Source: Planctomycetaceae bacterium
GTDB lineage: Bacteria > Planctomycetota > Planctomycetia > Pirellulales > Pirellulaceae
Direction: 5' to 3'
Assembly: GCA_012965455.1 (NCBI GenBank)
Contig: DTSG01000549.1
Coordinates: forward strand, 1 to 21,462
Length of the DNA: 21,462 nucleotides
Numbering within the stretch: position 1 is the first letter of the stretch; every line of letters starts with the position of its first letter. Of this stretch, positions 8,714-15,824 are shown piece by piece. Under the pieces are notes generated by a model. The model made no database searches. It was given only the letters and a program-made list of their open reading frames with translations, and was not told the DNA's origin. Both the position numbers and the translations under genes were made by a program.

Positions 8714-9636
8714 CCGTTGACTCGTCGAGCAGTGACGATTCTTGGATGACCGGCGAGATCCGATATTGTCGAAATCTCGTCAAACCCATTTTCAGCAACC
8801 AGCATTTTCAGCTGCTCCATCAACATTGGGCTGGTTTCCAGTACAAGCCAACCTCCGGCGTTGAGTTGTGCTGCGGCCTGAGGCATCAGTCGTTGATAAC
8901 ATTCCATTCCAGTCGGCCCGGATTCTAATGCCAATTGCGGCTCATACTCACGCACATTTCGACTTAACGTCTCGTATTCTTCGCTGCTAACATAAGGTGG
9001 ATTGCTGGCGACAATGTCAAACTTGTTGTCACTCGGCCCCGCCAACAAATCCTGCTCGGCAAATTCAATCCGATCATTAACTTCATGGCGGGTTGCGTTT
9101 TTCCGAGCGATTTCTAATGCGGCAGTGGAGAGATCCACGGCAGTCACTTGAATTTGTGGCAATTCCGTGGCCAATGTAATAGCAATTGCTCCGCTGCCAG
9201 TACCAACGTCGACAACATGACATGGCATTGATTGCCCGTTGGAATCGGAGTTGAAATGTTCCTTCACAATATCAAGTACAGCGATAACAACGAATTCCGT
9301 TTCCGGTCTGGGAATCAATACATGCTCTGATACATCAAATCGAAGCGAGTAAAACTCCTTGAAGCCAACAAGGTAGGCAACGGGGCATCCACTGGCTCGT
9401 TGTTTTACCAATTCTCGAAATTGTAAACGGTCGGCTTCGCTAACAATTTCATCGAAGCGGGTGTACAGCATGATGCGTTCACAATTCATGCTATGGGCGA
9501 GCAGTATTTCCGCATCGAGCCGTGGCGATTCCGAGTCGTTTTTATCGAGGTAGTCTTTGGTCCAATCTAGCAAGGCCAGCACGGTCCATTGTGTTTCTTG
9601 GCCCACCTGATTTGCCTGACTTCCTTGATCAGTCAT
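8710..9636 (-). CDS. prmC: Peptide chain release factor N5-glutamine methyltransferase PrmC (HemK)
   Basis: PrmC uses S-adenosylmethionine to methylate the glutamine of the GGQ motif in class I release factors, which raises termination efficiency. The 308-residue product has the usual small N-terminal helical domain (substrate recognition, about 15-95), then the Rossmann methyltransferase domain. The SAM-binding loop DVGTGSG is at 143-149, and the diagnostic NPPY motif that holds the target glutamine side chain is at 212-215, followed by VSSEEYE. The segment GFKEFYSLRFDV then LIPRPETE just before the Rossmann domain is also typical. The ATG lies inside the end of prfA, overlapping it by 8 bases. 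Translation is therefore probably coupled, and the enzyme is encoded next to its own substrate, a common arrangement in bacteria. Confidence 0.95.
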   Translation of the reverse strand: MTDQGSQANQVGQETQWTVLALLDWTKDYLDKNDSESPRLDAEILLAHSMNCERIMLYTRFDEIVSEADRLQFRELVKQRASGCPVAYLVGFKEFYSLRFDVSEHVLIPRPETEFVVIAVLDIVKEHFNSDSNGQSMPCHVVDVGTGSGAIAITLATELPQIQVTAVDLSTAALEIARKNATRHEVNDRIEFAEQDLLAGPSDNKFDIVASNPPYVSSEEYETLSRNVREYEPQLALESGPTGMECYQRLMPQAAAQLNAGGWLVLETSPMLMEQLKMLVAENGFDEISTISDLAGHPRIVTARRVNG

Positions 9637-10705
9637 CTAGGGCACCCATAGATTCTCGTAGTTGGTTGCGATCATGATCAATCAACAAGTCGGTCAACAT
9701 TTGCAGATTACCCGCCAAAATCTGATCGAGCTTATAAAGCGTGGCATTGATACGATGATCCGTCACGCGATTTTCAGCAAAGTTATAGGTACGAATACGT
9801 TGACTGCGATCCCCTGAACCGATGAGTGACTGCCGCTCGCTCGCTCGCTTTTCATGCTCTTGTTGACGAAATAATTCGTAGACTCGTGCCTGCAGAATTC
9901 TCAACGCCTTGGCCAAGTTCTTGTGCTGACTTGTTTCGTCCTGCATCGAGACGACGATGCCTGTTTCGAAGTGAGTCAACCTCACGGCTGATGCGGTTTT
10001 ATTAACATGTTGCCCACCCGGACCACTCGCATGAAAAATATCTTTTCGGTAGTCATCCGACTTAATATCGATTTCCAATTCTTCCGGTTCAGGCAACACG
10101 GCGACGGTCGCGGCGGAGGTATGGATCCGGCCTTTGGTTTCGGTATCGGGAACACGTTGTACGCGGTGTCCGCCACTTTCATACGCGAGTTCCCGAAAAG
10201 CACCTTCACCGTCAAAGGACAGCATGATTTCTTTGAAGCCGCCGAGTTCCGTCGGACTGGCTTCAATTACCTCAACTTTCCAACGTTTATTTTCACTGTG
10301 TTTCATATACATTTCATATAAATCACGTGCGAACAGCGCTGCCTCATCGCCACCTGTTCCGGCACGAATTTCCATCACGCAACGATTGCGTGATGCGTCG
10401 TCGCCACCGACTGTAATTTCTAGTAAATCGTTCCAAGCGACTTCTCGTCGCTCTTTGATTTCTGGTAACTCAATTGATGCTAATTCTTTTTCATCTGGGT
10501 CATCACTCCCGGCCATTTCGTTGAGTTCGGCAATCTCATCGAGCATCAGTTTGAACGAGCGATAAAGTGTCGCTAGTTTTGCCAAGCGACCATGCTCGCG
10601 GGCGACAGCCGCCAACTTGCTCGAATTAGTGAGTACCTCTGGGTCAGTCATCATTTGCTCTAACTCTTCATATCGAGCGAGCTTCTCGTCAAGCATTTCA
10701 CGCAA
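9629..10705 (-). CDS. prfA: Peptide chain release factor 1
   Basis: RF1 reads UAA and UAG stop codons in the ribosomal A site and triggers peptide release. The 358-residue product has the coiled N-terminal domain, the codon-recognition domain with the PxT tripeptide as P186-D187-T188 (RVPDTETKGRIHTSAA), and the catalytic GGQ at 230-232 within ASGPGGQHVNKTASAVR. The PxT form separates it from RF2, which has SPF, and there is no RF2-type programmed frameshift. I chose the TTG at 10705 because AAGGA lies 9 bases before it; an ATG three codons later (10696) is 18 bases from that site. The gene overlaps prmC at its 3' end and follows rpmE after about 180 bases. Confidence 0.95.
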   Translation of the reverse strand: MREMLDEKLARYEELEQMMTDPEVLTNSSKLAAVAREHGRLAKLATLYRSFKLMLDEIAELNEMAGSDDPDEKELASIELPEIKERREVAWNDLLEITVGGDDASRNRCVMEIRAGTGGDEAALFARDLYEMYMKHSENKRWKVEVIEASPTELGGFKEIMLSFDGEGAFRELAYESGGHRVQRVPDTETKGRIHTSAATVAVLPEPEELEIDIKSDDYRKDIFHASGPGGQHVNKTASAVRLTHFETGIVVSMQDETSQHKNLAKALRILQARVYELFRQQEHEKRASERQSLIGSGDRSQRIRTYNFAENRVTDHRINATLYKLDQILAGNLQMLTDLLIDHDRNQLRESMGALDD

Positions 10706-10796
10706 AGCACAGTTTCCTTGTTTTAGAGGAGCAATTATGCCCTCCGTCTTAATGTCTATTCAAAACATCTACTTCAAAGCGTAAATGACAAACGCA

Positions 10797-10841
10797 GTAA
10801 CCGGCAAGACCGATCACTGCGAGATGCGACAGTCCGGTGAC
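10797..10841 (-). promoter_or_regulatory. Possible folded spacer between rpmE and prfA
   Basis: An 8-base inverted repeat (GTAACCGG and CCGGTGAC, one mismatch) encloses a 4-base inner pair (ACTG and CAGT), with an 11-base bulge on one side. It lies about 47 bases after the rpmE stop and about 90 bases before the prfA start. No clear T-run follows on the minus strand, so an intrinsic terminator is not well supported. It may be a folded prfA leader or chance. The remainder of the roughly 180-base gap shows no other signal apart from the AAGGA before prfA. Confidence 0.25.
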
Positions 10842-10887
10842 AAGAGCCGCTGCTCGATCACTTAGGACTGATTTTAGATTTGGGAAG

Positions 10888-11133
10888 CTATTTCTTCTTC
10901 TTGCCTTTTTTGGGAGTTTGCAAACTGGCATAAGTTCCGGCAGCAAATTTATTTTGGAATTTCTCGATGCGACCAGCTGCGTCTATAAACTTCAGTTTGC
11001 CCGTGTAAAATGGATGGCAGCTAGAACAAATGTCGATTTTCAACTCGCTCCGCGTACTGCGAGTGGTAAAGCTATTACCACACCCGCATTTGACTGCAGT
11101 TTCAATGTAATCGGGATGTATGCCGTCTTTCAT
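10888..11133 (-). CDS. rpmE: 50S ribosomal protein bL31, zinc-binding form
   Basis: bL31 sits on the large subunit at the bridge to the small subunit head. The 81-residue product begins MKDGIHPDYIETAVKCGCGN, as expected for the family, and has the four zinc-ligand cysteines C16, C18, C36 and C39, followed by HPFYTGK. It is therefore the zinc-containing (C+) paralogue. The tail is very lysine-rich (TPKKGKKKK) and slightly longer than in E. coli. It stands before prfA and prmC on the same strand, an arrangement seen in many bacteria. A partly overlapping antisense-frame ORF in the same place has no recognisable content. Confidence 0.97.
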   Translation of the reverse strand: MKDGIHPDYIETAVKCGCGNSFTTRSTRSELKIDICSSCHPFYTGKLKFIDAAGRIEKFQNKFAAGTYASLQTPKKGKKKK

Positions 11134-11280
11134 AATACTTCAAACCTTCGTTTTTGTTTTACTCAATGTGAAACAACTAAATATAAACACCTATGCAGAT
11201 ATCGACAAGAACCAAACAGGGGCTGTAGCTCTTAATTTTGAACCTATCTGAGAATTATCGCAAGTCGCCCAGTTTTCATA

Positions 11281-11310
11281 TTCGTGTAAATTCGTGTAAA
11301 TTTGTGGTTG
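11281..11310. repeat. Tandem 10-base repeat, three copies, in the spacer between the acyltransferase gene and rpmE
   Basis: Two identical copies of TTCGTGTAAA are followed by a third degenerate copy, TTTGTGGTTG, with no spacing. The array lies about 30 bases after the stop of the acyltransferase gene. The repeat length is close to one helical turn. No terminator-like T-run is present. The rest of the roughly 210-base gap, including the rpmE leader, holds no clear promoter or RNA gene that I can see. Confidence 0.6.
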
Positions 11311-11342
11311 AAATTATCCACCACTGCAAAACCTAACCAAAC

Positions 11343-12581
11343 TCACATAGTCGAATCCGCAACATAGGACTCCGCCACTTGTGAATACACGTCCAAGCTA
11401 GCTTGTAATGCGGAAGCGACCTCTTGCATCAACGGATCATCTTCATTGCGAGGAGCCTTTTCAGCCGGTACTTCGATCGCATCCAACACGTCCAATACCA
11501 ATTTATACCGGCGGGGAATGGTCACCTTGTCCAATAAATCTTCCTCTAATCGCTCCAGCATTTCCAAAATACGTTCGCGGGGCAAATGCCCATCAGCCGG
11601 TACGATATAGTCGACTGGGTAATAGCTAAGCTGCTGCACCGTATTGATATCAAACAAATCTTGACGACGTTCCTTTGCTTCTTCTTCATCAAGAAGTCCA
11701 TTGGCCAAATCAGGAACCATCAACGGCCGCAGAGCTTTTGCCCGCGCAACGAAATCCCCCTGCTGCACCTCGCCTTTCCATTTTTGCTCCTGCGTTTCAA
11801 GAATACTTTGGGCAAGCTTCATGATGCGGTCATAATATTCACCCGCTTGCACATGTCCCAGATATGATTTTTCTCGTTGTGCAAGCAAACCACTCGCCAC
11901 ATAGCGAATCCGTTCAAGCAGTGGCAAATCTGCCTTTACGGGCACATCCAGATGAGACTCAAGTAAAGTCAAAGAATACTCGGTAGCTTCTTCGAAATCG
12001 CCAATAAACTGATAACGAAATACAATCGGATGGATGACGACCTTTAAATTAGCATCTCGTTTTTTACGCCGTCGAGCTGCGGTTCGTGCAATAAAACCAG
12101 TGCCCCCTAAGAACGGGTACAAATAATCATTGCTGCGTGAAACCGAGCCTTCAGGAAAAATCACTAAAGGTCGTTCCGCCTTGGCCAGCACATTAATCGC
12201 AAAATCTAGCGCCGTGCGATCCACGCCTTCTCGGTTAATACTAAAACCACCCAATTGTGGAATCGCCCACCGCATGAACCAATCCTGGTTAAACAGATGC
12301 CAACTCGCCATGCTGTAGAAATAGCAATCAACCGCTTTGGCAACTTCGCCAATCGCCATTGGATCCGCATTGCGACAGTGATTCCCTACTAACACAATTC
12401 CATGTCCCGCTCGAATCGAATCGACAATCTTCTCCGCGTTGATCACTTCAAACTCAATAATACCTTCGGCGCGGCGCAACCAATAACGAAACAAGCTAAA
12501 TTTGCACGTTAGCCAGATGACTAATTTACCTTTAGCAGGTGGCACAAATCGATACGGTTTTTCAATTATGAGATCCTGCAT
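11343..12581 (-). CDS. PlsC-type 1-acylglycerol-phosphate acyltransferase family protein, long form
   Basis: Members of this family transfer acyl groups, classically to lysophosphatidic acid, at the inner face of the cytoplasmic membrane. The catalytic H-x4-D motif is intact in NHCRNADP (H68 and D73), and the phosphate-binding FPEGS is at 142-146, followed by a glycine-rich FLGGTGFIARTAA. A hydrophobic stretch near 19-35 could associate with the membrane. At 412 residues it is longer than the usual PlsC of about 240. The C-terminal part (about 240-412) is mostly charged and helical, with no motif that I recognise. The exact acyl acceptor is unknown, so I give no symbol. The gene starts three bases after the galE stop, with GGATAATAA just before the ATG, so its translation is probably coupled to galE. 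Confidence 0.85.
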   Translation of the reverse strand: MQDLIIEKPYRFVPPAKGKLVIWLTCKFSLFRYWLRRAEGIIEFEVINAEKIVDSIRAGHGIVLVGNHCRNADPMAIGEVAKAVDCYFYSMASWHLFNQDWFMRWAIPQLGGFSINREGVDRTALDFAINVLAKAERPLVIFPEGSVSRSNDYLYPFLGGTGFIARTAARRRKKRDANLKVVIHPIVFRYQFIGDFEEATEYSLTLLESHLDVPVKADLPLLERIRYVASGLLAQREKSYLGHVQAGEYYDRIMKLAQSILETQEQKWKGEVQQGDFVARAKALRPLMVPDLANGLLDEEEAKERRQDLFDINTVQQLSYYPVDYIVPADGHLPRERILEMLERLEEDLLDKVTIPRRYKLVLDVLDAIEVPAEKAPRNEDDPLMQEVASALQASLDVYSQVAESYVADSTM

Positions 12582-12584
12582 TTA

Positions 12585-13601
12585 TTATCCTGTCGCCTTG
12601 TCATTCGTGGAGCGGTAACCCTGCGGATGTGATTGATGCCAATTCCAAGCCGTCGACATAATCTCCTCAATACTGGAATGCTGTGGCTGCCACCCCAGCG
12701 TATCGCGAGCTAATTGATTATCCGCAATTAATAATGGCGGATCACCGGGGCGCCGAGCGACCACCGCCGTTGGAATTTCTTGTCCGGTCACTGCTCGAGC
12801 TGCCTCGATAATCTCCATTACCGAATGTCCCGTGCCAGATCCCAGATTAACTTGAATAGACTGCCTCTCCTGTATTCGATCCAACGCCCGCAAATGAGCG
12901 TCTGCAAGGTCCAATACATGAACATAGTCACGCACGCACGTACCGTCTGGCGTCGCATAATCATCGCCGAATACGGAAATGTCTGCACGTTGCCCCAAAG
13001 CGACTTGTAAAACGATGGGAATTAAGTGCGTTTCTGGGTCATGATCTTCACCGATATCACCCGCAGGGTCAGCCCCAGCTGCGTTAAAGTACCGCAGCGC
13101 TGCAAACCCCAATCCGTGTTTCACATGCGCTTGTTGTAGTAATTGCTCAACATCTAATTTGGTTTGACCATAGGGACTGATCGGTCGAGTAGGGCAAGAC
13201 TCTGTAATCGGTATGCTTTCTGGTTCACCGTAAATCGCGGTGGTGCTAGAAAACACAAACTTTTGGACGTACTCTTTGGTCGCTGCTTCGATTAAGCACC
13301 GCGTACCCTCAACGTTATTGTGTTGATACAACTCGGGGTTTTCAACAGATTCTCCGACTAGTGCAAACGCAGCGAAATGAACGATGGCTTCGATCTGGTA
13401 CTTCTGCATTGTGCCACGCAACAACGATACGTCGTGCAAGTCGCCGAGAATAAATGGATGGTTAGGTAGCGCACGCTCGACAGCTTGTCGATGCCCGCGG
13501 CTCAAATTGTCATACGCAACAATTTGGTGTCCATGTACGGCTAAGTAACGACAAGTATGACTGCCGATGTAGCCTGCTGCTCCTGTCACTAATATATTCA
13601 T
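12585..13601 (-). CDS. galE: UDP-glucose 4-epimerase
   Basis: GalE interconverts UDP-glucose and UDP-galactose using tightly bound NAD and supplies galactosyl donors for envelope glycans. From the ATG chosen here the product is 338 residues, the normal length. It opens with MNILVTGAAGYIGSH, whose GxxGxxG binds NAD. It then has the DNLSRGHR loop, HFAAFALVGESV, the catalytic serine in FSSTTAIYG (about S119), and the YxxxK pair in SPYGQTK (Y144 and K148). Also typical are LRYFNAAGADPAGDIGEDH, PDGTCVRDYVHV and RRPGDPP. A GTG at 13619 would add six residues (KSSVQ and so on); the ATG places the Rossmann strand at the usual distance from the N-terminus and is preferred. It forms an operon with the acyltransferase gene and may follow a small ORF. 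Confidence 0.94.
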   Translation of the reverse strand: MNILVTGAAGYIGSHTCRYLAVHGHQIVAYDNLSRGHRQAVERALPNHPFILGDLHDVSLLRGTMQKYQIEAIVHFAAFALVGESVENPELYQHNNVEGTRCLIEAATKEYVQKFVFSSTTAIYGEPESIPITESCPTRPISPYGQTKLDVEQLLQQAHVKHGLGFAALRYFNAAGADPAGDIGEDHDPETHLIPIVLQVALGQRADISVFGDDYATPDGTCVRDYVHVLDLADAHLRALDRIQERQSIQVNLGSGTGHSVMEIIEAARAVTGQEIPTAVVARRPGDPPLLIADNQLARDTLGWQPQHSSIEEIMSTAWNWHQSHPQGYRSTNDKATG

Positions 13602-13615
13602 CTGCACACTCGACT

Positions 13616-13804
13616 TCACGAAAACAACCGATATATCACTCTACTATCTTCGCCCTGTGAGGTTAAGCAACTTACGTCTTGCCACAAATCAGCCGCGTCT
13701 TCGTCAAAAAACTTTTTGCTGACCGTTATAACCGGCATAACCAATTGGTGCGCCAAGCGTTGTTTACTCTGATAAAATGCACAGTGTAGATTCTTCCGTA
13801 GCAT
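13616..13804 (-). CDS. Possible small ORF of unknown function upstream of galE
   Basis: A 62-codon ORF with an ATG start runs toward galE. Its TGA stop overlaps the alternative GTG start of galE in the sequence GTGA, an arrangement often seen in coupled genes. The predicted peptide (MLRKNLHCAFYQSKQRL and so on) has no signal peptide, membrane segment or motif that I recognise. It fills most of the roughly 250-base gap between galE and the divergent recombinase gene. That gap is also where promoters for both genes should lie, so the ORF may be fortuitous. Confidence 0.22.
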   Translation of the reverse strand: MLRKNLHCAFYQSKQRLAHQLVMPVITVSKKFFDEDAADLWQDVSCLTSQGEDSRVIYRLFS

Positions 13805-13871
13805 AGTCGAATTCTATTGTGGGTGGTCATTATTTCTTTTCTGTATATCTCTTTTCAAAGACAACAAAAAC

Positions 13872-14810
13872 ATGCGTTTGCTACGCAACCGAATAAAACG
13901 AAACGCTTCAAAAACGCAGTCGCCCGTCATCGGCAATACTGTCGCCGCTTTTGTTCACTATCTGCGCAATGAATGTCATTTAGCTGAAAACAGCATTGCT
14001 GCCTATCGCCGTGATATCACTCGATTTAATCACTGGCTAGGAAAACGCAAGATCGCCAAGCTATCCATCACCAAATTATCCGACTTCATCTCGACACTAA
14101 AAAAACACAACCTCGCACCAAGCAGCATCGCTCGCAATATCGTGTCGCTGCGAGTTTTTTTTCGATTCCTCCAGCTTGAAGGAATTCTCTCGGAAAACAA
14201 AGCTGAGCTCTTAGGCAGCCAAAAATTATGGCAACGCATTCCGGAAATTTTAACCCCTGGCAGTGTCCAGCGCCTGCTCAATGCTCCTAACCATCGTGAT
14301 AGTTATCCACTACGAGACCGCGCGCTGCTGGAACTTCTATACGCCACCGGATGTCGAGCATCAGAAGTTTCGCATCTGACCGTCGCCAACACGCATTTGG
14401 ATGAAGCCTATTGCAAATATCATGGCAAGGGTGGAAAGCAACGGTTGGTACCATTAGCAAAACAAGCGGTTCAATCGATCTCAAATTATCTTGAACATGA
14501 ACGTCCCACGCTCGTCGACGAACAATCGCTTTCTAATTCGCTGCTGCTCAGTCGCACTGGTAAGCCGTTGCGGCGTGAGGCAATTTGGGAACTGGTCAAA
14601 AAATATGCCGCTCGCATCGGCGCGCCCAATTCCATCAGCCCACATTCACTGCGACATAGCTTTGCCACACATATGCTCGCTGGAGGCGCTGACCTGCGTC
14701 AACTACAAGAACTTCTTGGGCACGCAAGCATTGCGACCACTCAAATCTATACACACGTGGACCAGTCCCACTTGCAAAAAGTGCACAAAGAATTCCACCC
14801 ACGGGCTTAG
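13872..14810 (+). CDS. Tyrosine recombinase of the XerC/XerD type
   Basis: Xer recombinases resolve chromosome dimers at the dif site together with FtsK. The 312-residue product has an N-terminal SAM-like core-binding domain (about 20-110, with ENSIAAYRRDITRFNHWL) and a C-terminal catalytic domain. All expected catalytic residues are visible: R162 (TGCRASEVSHL), a lysine in GKGGKQR (K186), H258 and R261 (SPHSLRHSFATHML), H284 (LLGHASIATT), and the nucleophile Y293 (TQIYTHV). The length is that of chromosomal Xer proteins. It is not beside any visible attachment site, cassette or phage gene, so a housekeeping role is more likely than an integrase role. Whether it is XerC or XerD cannot be decided from the sequence alone. 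The ATG at 13872 has no clear Shine-Dalgarno sequence. The N-terminus is unusually basic (RLLRNRIKRNASK). Confidence 0.92.
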   Translation: MRLLRNRIKRNASKTQSPVIGNTVAAFVHYLRNECHLAENSIAAYRRDITRFNHWLGKRKIAKLSITKLSDFISTLKKHNLAPSSIARNIVSLRVFFRFLQLEGILSENKAELLGSQKLWQRIPEILTPGSVQRLLNAPNHRDSYPLRDRALLELLYATGCRASEVSHLTVANTHLDEAYCKYHGKGGKQRLVPLAKQAVQSISNYLEHERPTLVDEQSLSNSLLLSRTGKPLRREAIWELVKKYAARIGAPNSISPHSLRHSFATHMLAGGADLRQLQELLGHASIATTQIYTHVDQSHLQKVHKEFHPRA

Positions 14811-14844
14811 CGAAAACAAAACACTAGCAGAACCGCGCACGATT

Positions 14845-15333
14845 CTATTCGTTTGGTGACTCAGGCGTATTGAATCGAATCTTCTCGATTAATCGCACAA
14901 CATTGCCATGCGCGTCTTTTGTGCCCGACACTGCGGTGATTGCACCAATCACCCACTCATAATGCAAGTCATAATCAAAACCGACTTCGATTTCAGCAGT
15001 GTCGCGACTCGGACCTCCATCGGTACCAATCAACTCTTGAATACGTGAATTCAAATGCTGTACCGTCGGCAAGCTCTCTTCATTTAAGCGTATACCAGCC
15101 AGAGTGCCATCTTCATTGGCAGACAGGTATAGCTTCATCGGCGGAAACTCCATTTGATCAGGTGGCGCAGCTTGTGGTGCTGCCGCCGGCATGCGGATAT
15201 TGAAGTCACCCTCCATCGCGACAATCTTGAACGTCATAATGAAAAACACAAGCAGTTGAAACACGATGTCAATCATCGGAGTCATCTGCAGTTCGATTTT
15301 TTCACCTTCGCCATCAGTATTACGTATCTTCAT
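14845..15333 (-). CDS. ExbD/TolR-family biopolymer transport protein (second of two)
   Basis: ExbD/TolR proteins form a dimer in the pore of the ExbB/TolQ pentamer and couple the proton motive force to work on envelope partners. The 162-residue product has a short cytoplasmic start, one membrane helix at about 20-36 (TPMIDIVFQLLVFFIMTF) with the essential proton-carrying aspartate at D22, then a periplasmic domain rich in Pro and Ala before a compact C-terminal alpha/beta part. It starts 11 bases after the end of the first exbD and differs clearly from it in sequence, so the two are not a recent duplication. It is the last gene of the TPR-TPR-exbB-exbD-exbD run and converges with the recombinase gene over about 34 bases, where I see no clear terminator. 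Confidence 0.9.
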   Translation of the reverse strand: MKIRNTDGEGEKIELQMTPMIDIVFQLLVFFIMTFKIVAMEGDFNIRMPAAAPQAAPPDQMEFPPMKLYLSANEDGTLAGIRLNEESLPTVQHLNSRIQELIGTDGGPSRDTAEIEVGFDYDLHYEWVIGAITAVSGTKDAHGNVVRLIEKIRFNTPESPNE

Positions 15334-15344
15334 TGTTGTCTCAA

Positions 15345-15818
15345 TTAGCCCCCTAATGGCGTTATGTATTTGGGAGCGCTATTTATATTTTCTTCGGCAC
15401 GCAAGGCAAAATTCTCAAAACCTGCCTCTTGGCAAATCTGAATCAACTCCTGCACCATTCCCCCTTTGGCAGCCTTGTGCGCACGAATAACTATCGTCGT
15501 TTGCTTGGGATTGTCCGTCGTTTGTACGTCAATGCGATAATATTCAACGTCCAGATAATGGCGTAGACCGAGATAATTCACCTCGGTATGGTTCATGACG
15601 GCCGTACCGTCTTGACCAAGATGAATGATCACCAGATTCTCCAATTGCGAATCTGGTGGCTTAGCCAGCGCACTATCCGGTAATTGAACCATGTCATTAG
15701 TTTCGCTCTGGGTGAAATTAATCAGCACCATAAAGAAAGCGATTAACTGAAACGTCATGTCAATCATCGGCGTCAAATCGCCTTCGAGGATTTCGGATTT
15801 TCGTTTTTTAATTCGCAT
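15345..15818 (-). CDS. ExbD/TolR-family biopolymer transport protein (first of two)
   Basis: The 157-residue product starts with a basic cytoplasmic tail (MRIKKRKSEI). A single membrane helix follows at about 18-36 (MIDMTFQLIAFFMVLINF), with the conserved proton-carrying aspartate at D20. The periplasmic domain contains VIIHLGQDG and ends with the QEAGFENFALRAEE strand-helix-strand typical of ExbD. It lies 6 bases after the exbB-like gene, so the two are probably cotranslated. Two ExbD proteins beside one ExbB allow a heterodimeric rotor, as proposed for AglQ and AglS with AglR in Myxococcus gliding; that comparison rests on gene order only. Its cargo is unknown. Confidence 0.9.
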   Translation of the reverse strand: MRIKKRKSEILEGDLTPMIDMTFQLIAFFMVLINFTQSETNDMVQLPDSALAKPPDSQLENLVIIHLGQDGTAVMNHTEVNYLGLRHYLDVEYYRIDVQTTDNPKQTTIVIRAHKAAKGGMVQELIQICQEAGFENFALRAEENINSAPKYITPLGG

Positions 15819-15824
15819 CGGTTT

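Noticed and set aside
10001..10030. Possible RF2 rather than RF1 identity from the GGQ motif alone
   Set aside because: The codon-recognition tripeptide is PxT (PDT) rather than SPF, and no RF2 frameshift site is present.
10134..10565. Plus-strand 143-codon ORF opposite prfA
   Set aside because: It lies wholly inside the strongly supported prfA on the other strand and its translation is serine-rich low complexity, as expected for an antisense shadow.
10749..10946. Minus-strand 65-codon ORF overlapping the end of rpmE
   Set aside because: It overlaps the clearly real rpmE in another frame on the same strand and has no recognisable content; its end falls in the spacer only.
13805..13871. TATATC as a possible -10 box for the recombinase gene
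   Set aside because: No -35-like hexamer stands at an acceptable distance; the nearest candidate leaves a 21-base spacer.
13872..14810. Tyrosine recombinase as evidence of an integrated mobile element or integron
   Set aside because: Length and motifs fit a chromosomal Xer protein, and there are no flanking repeats, attachment sites, cassettes or phage genes in the window.
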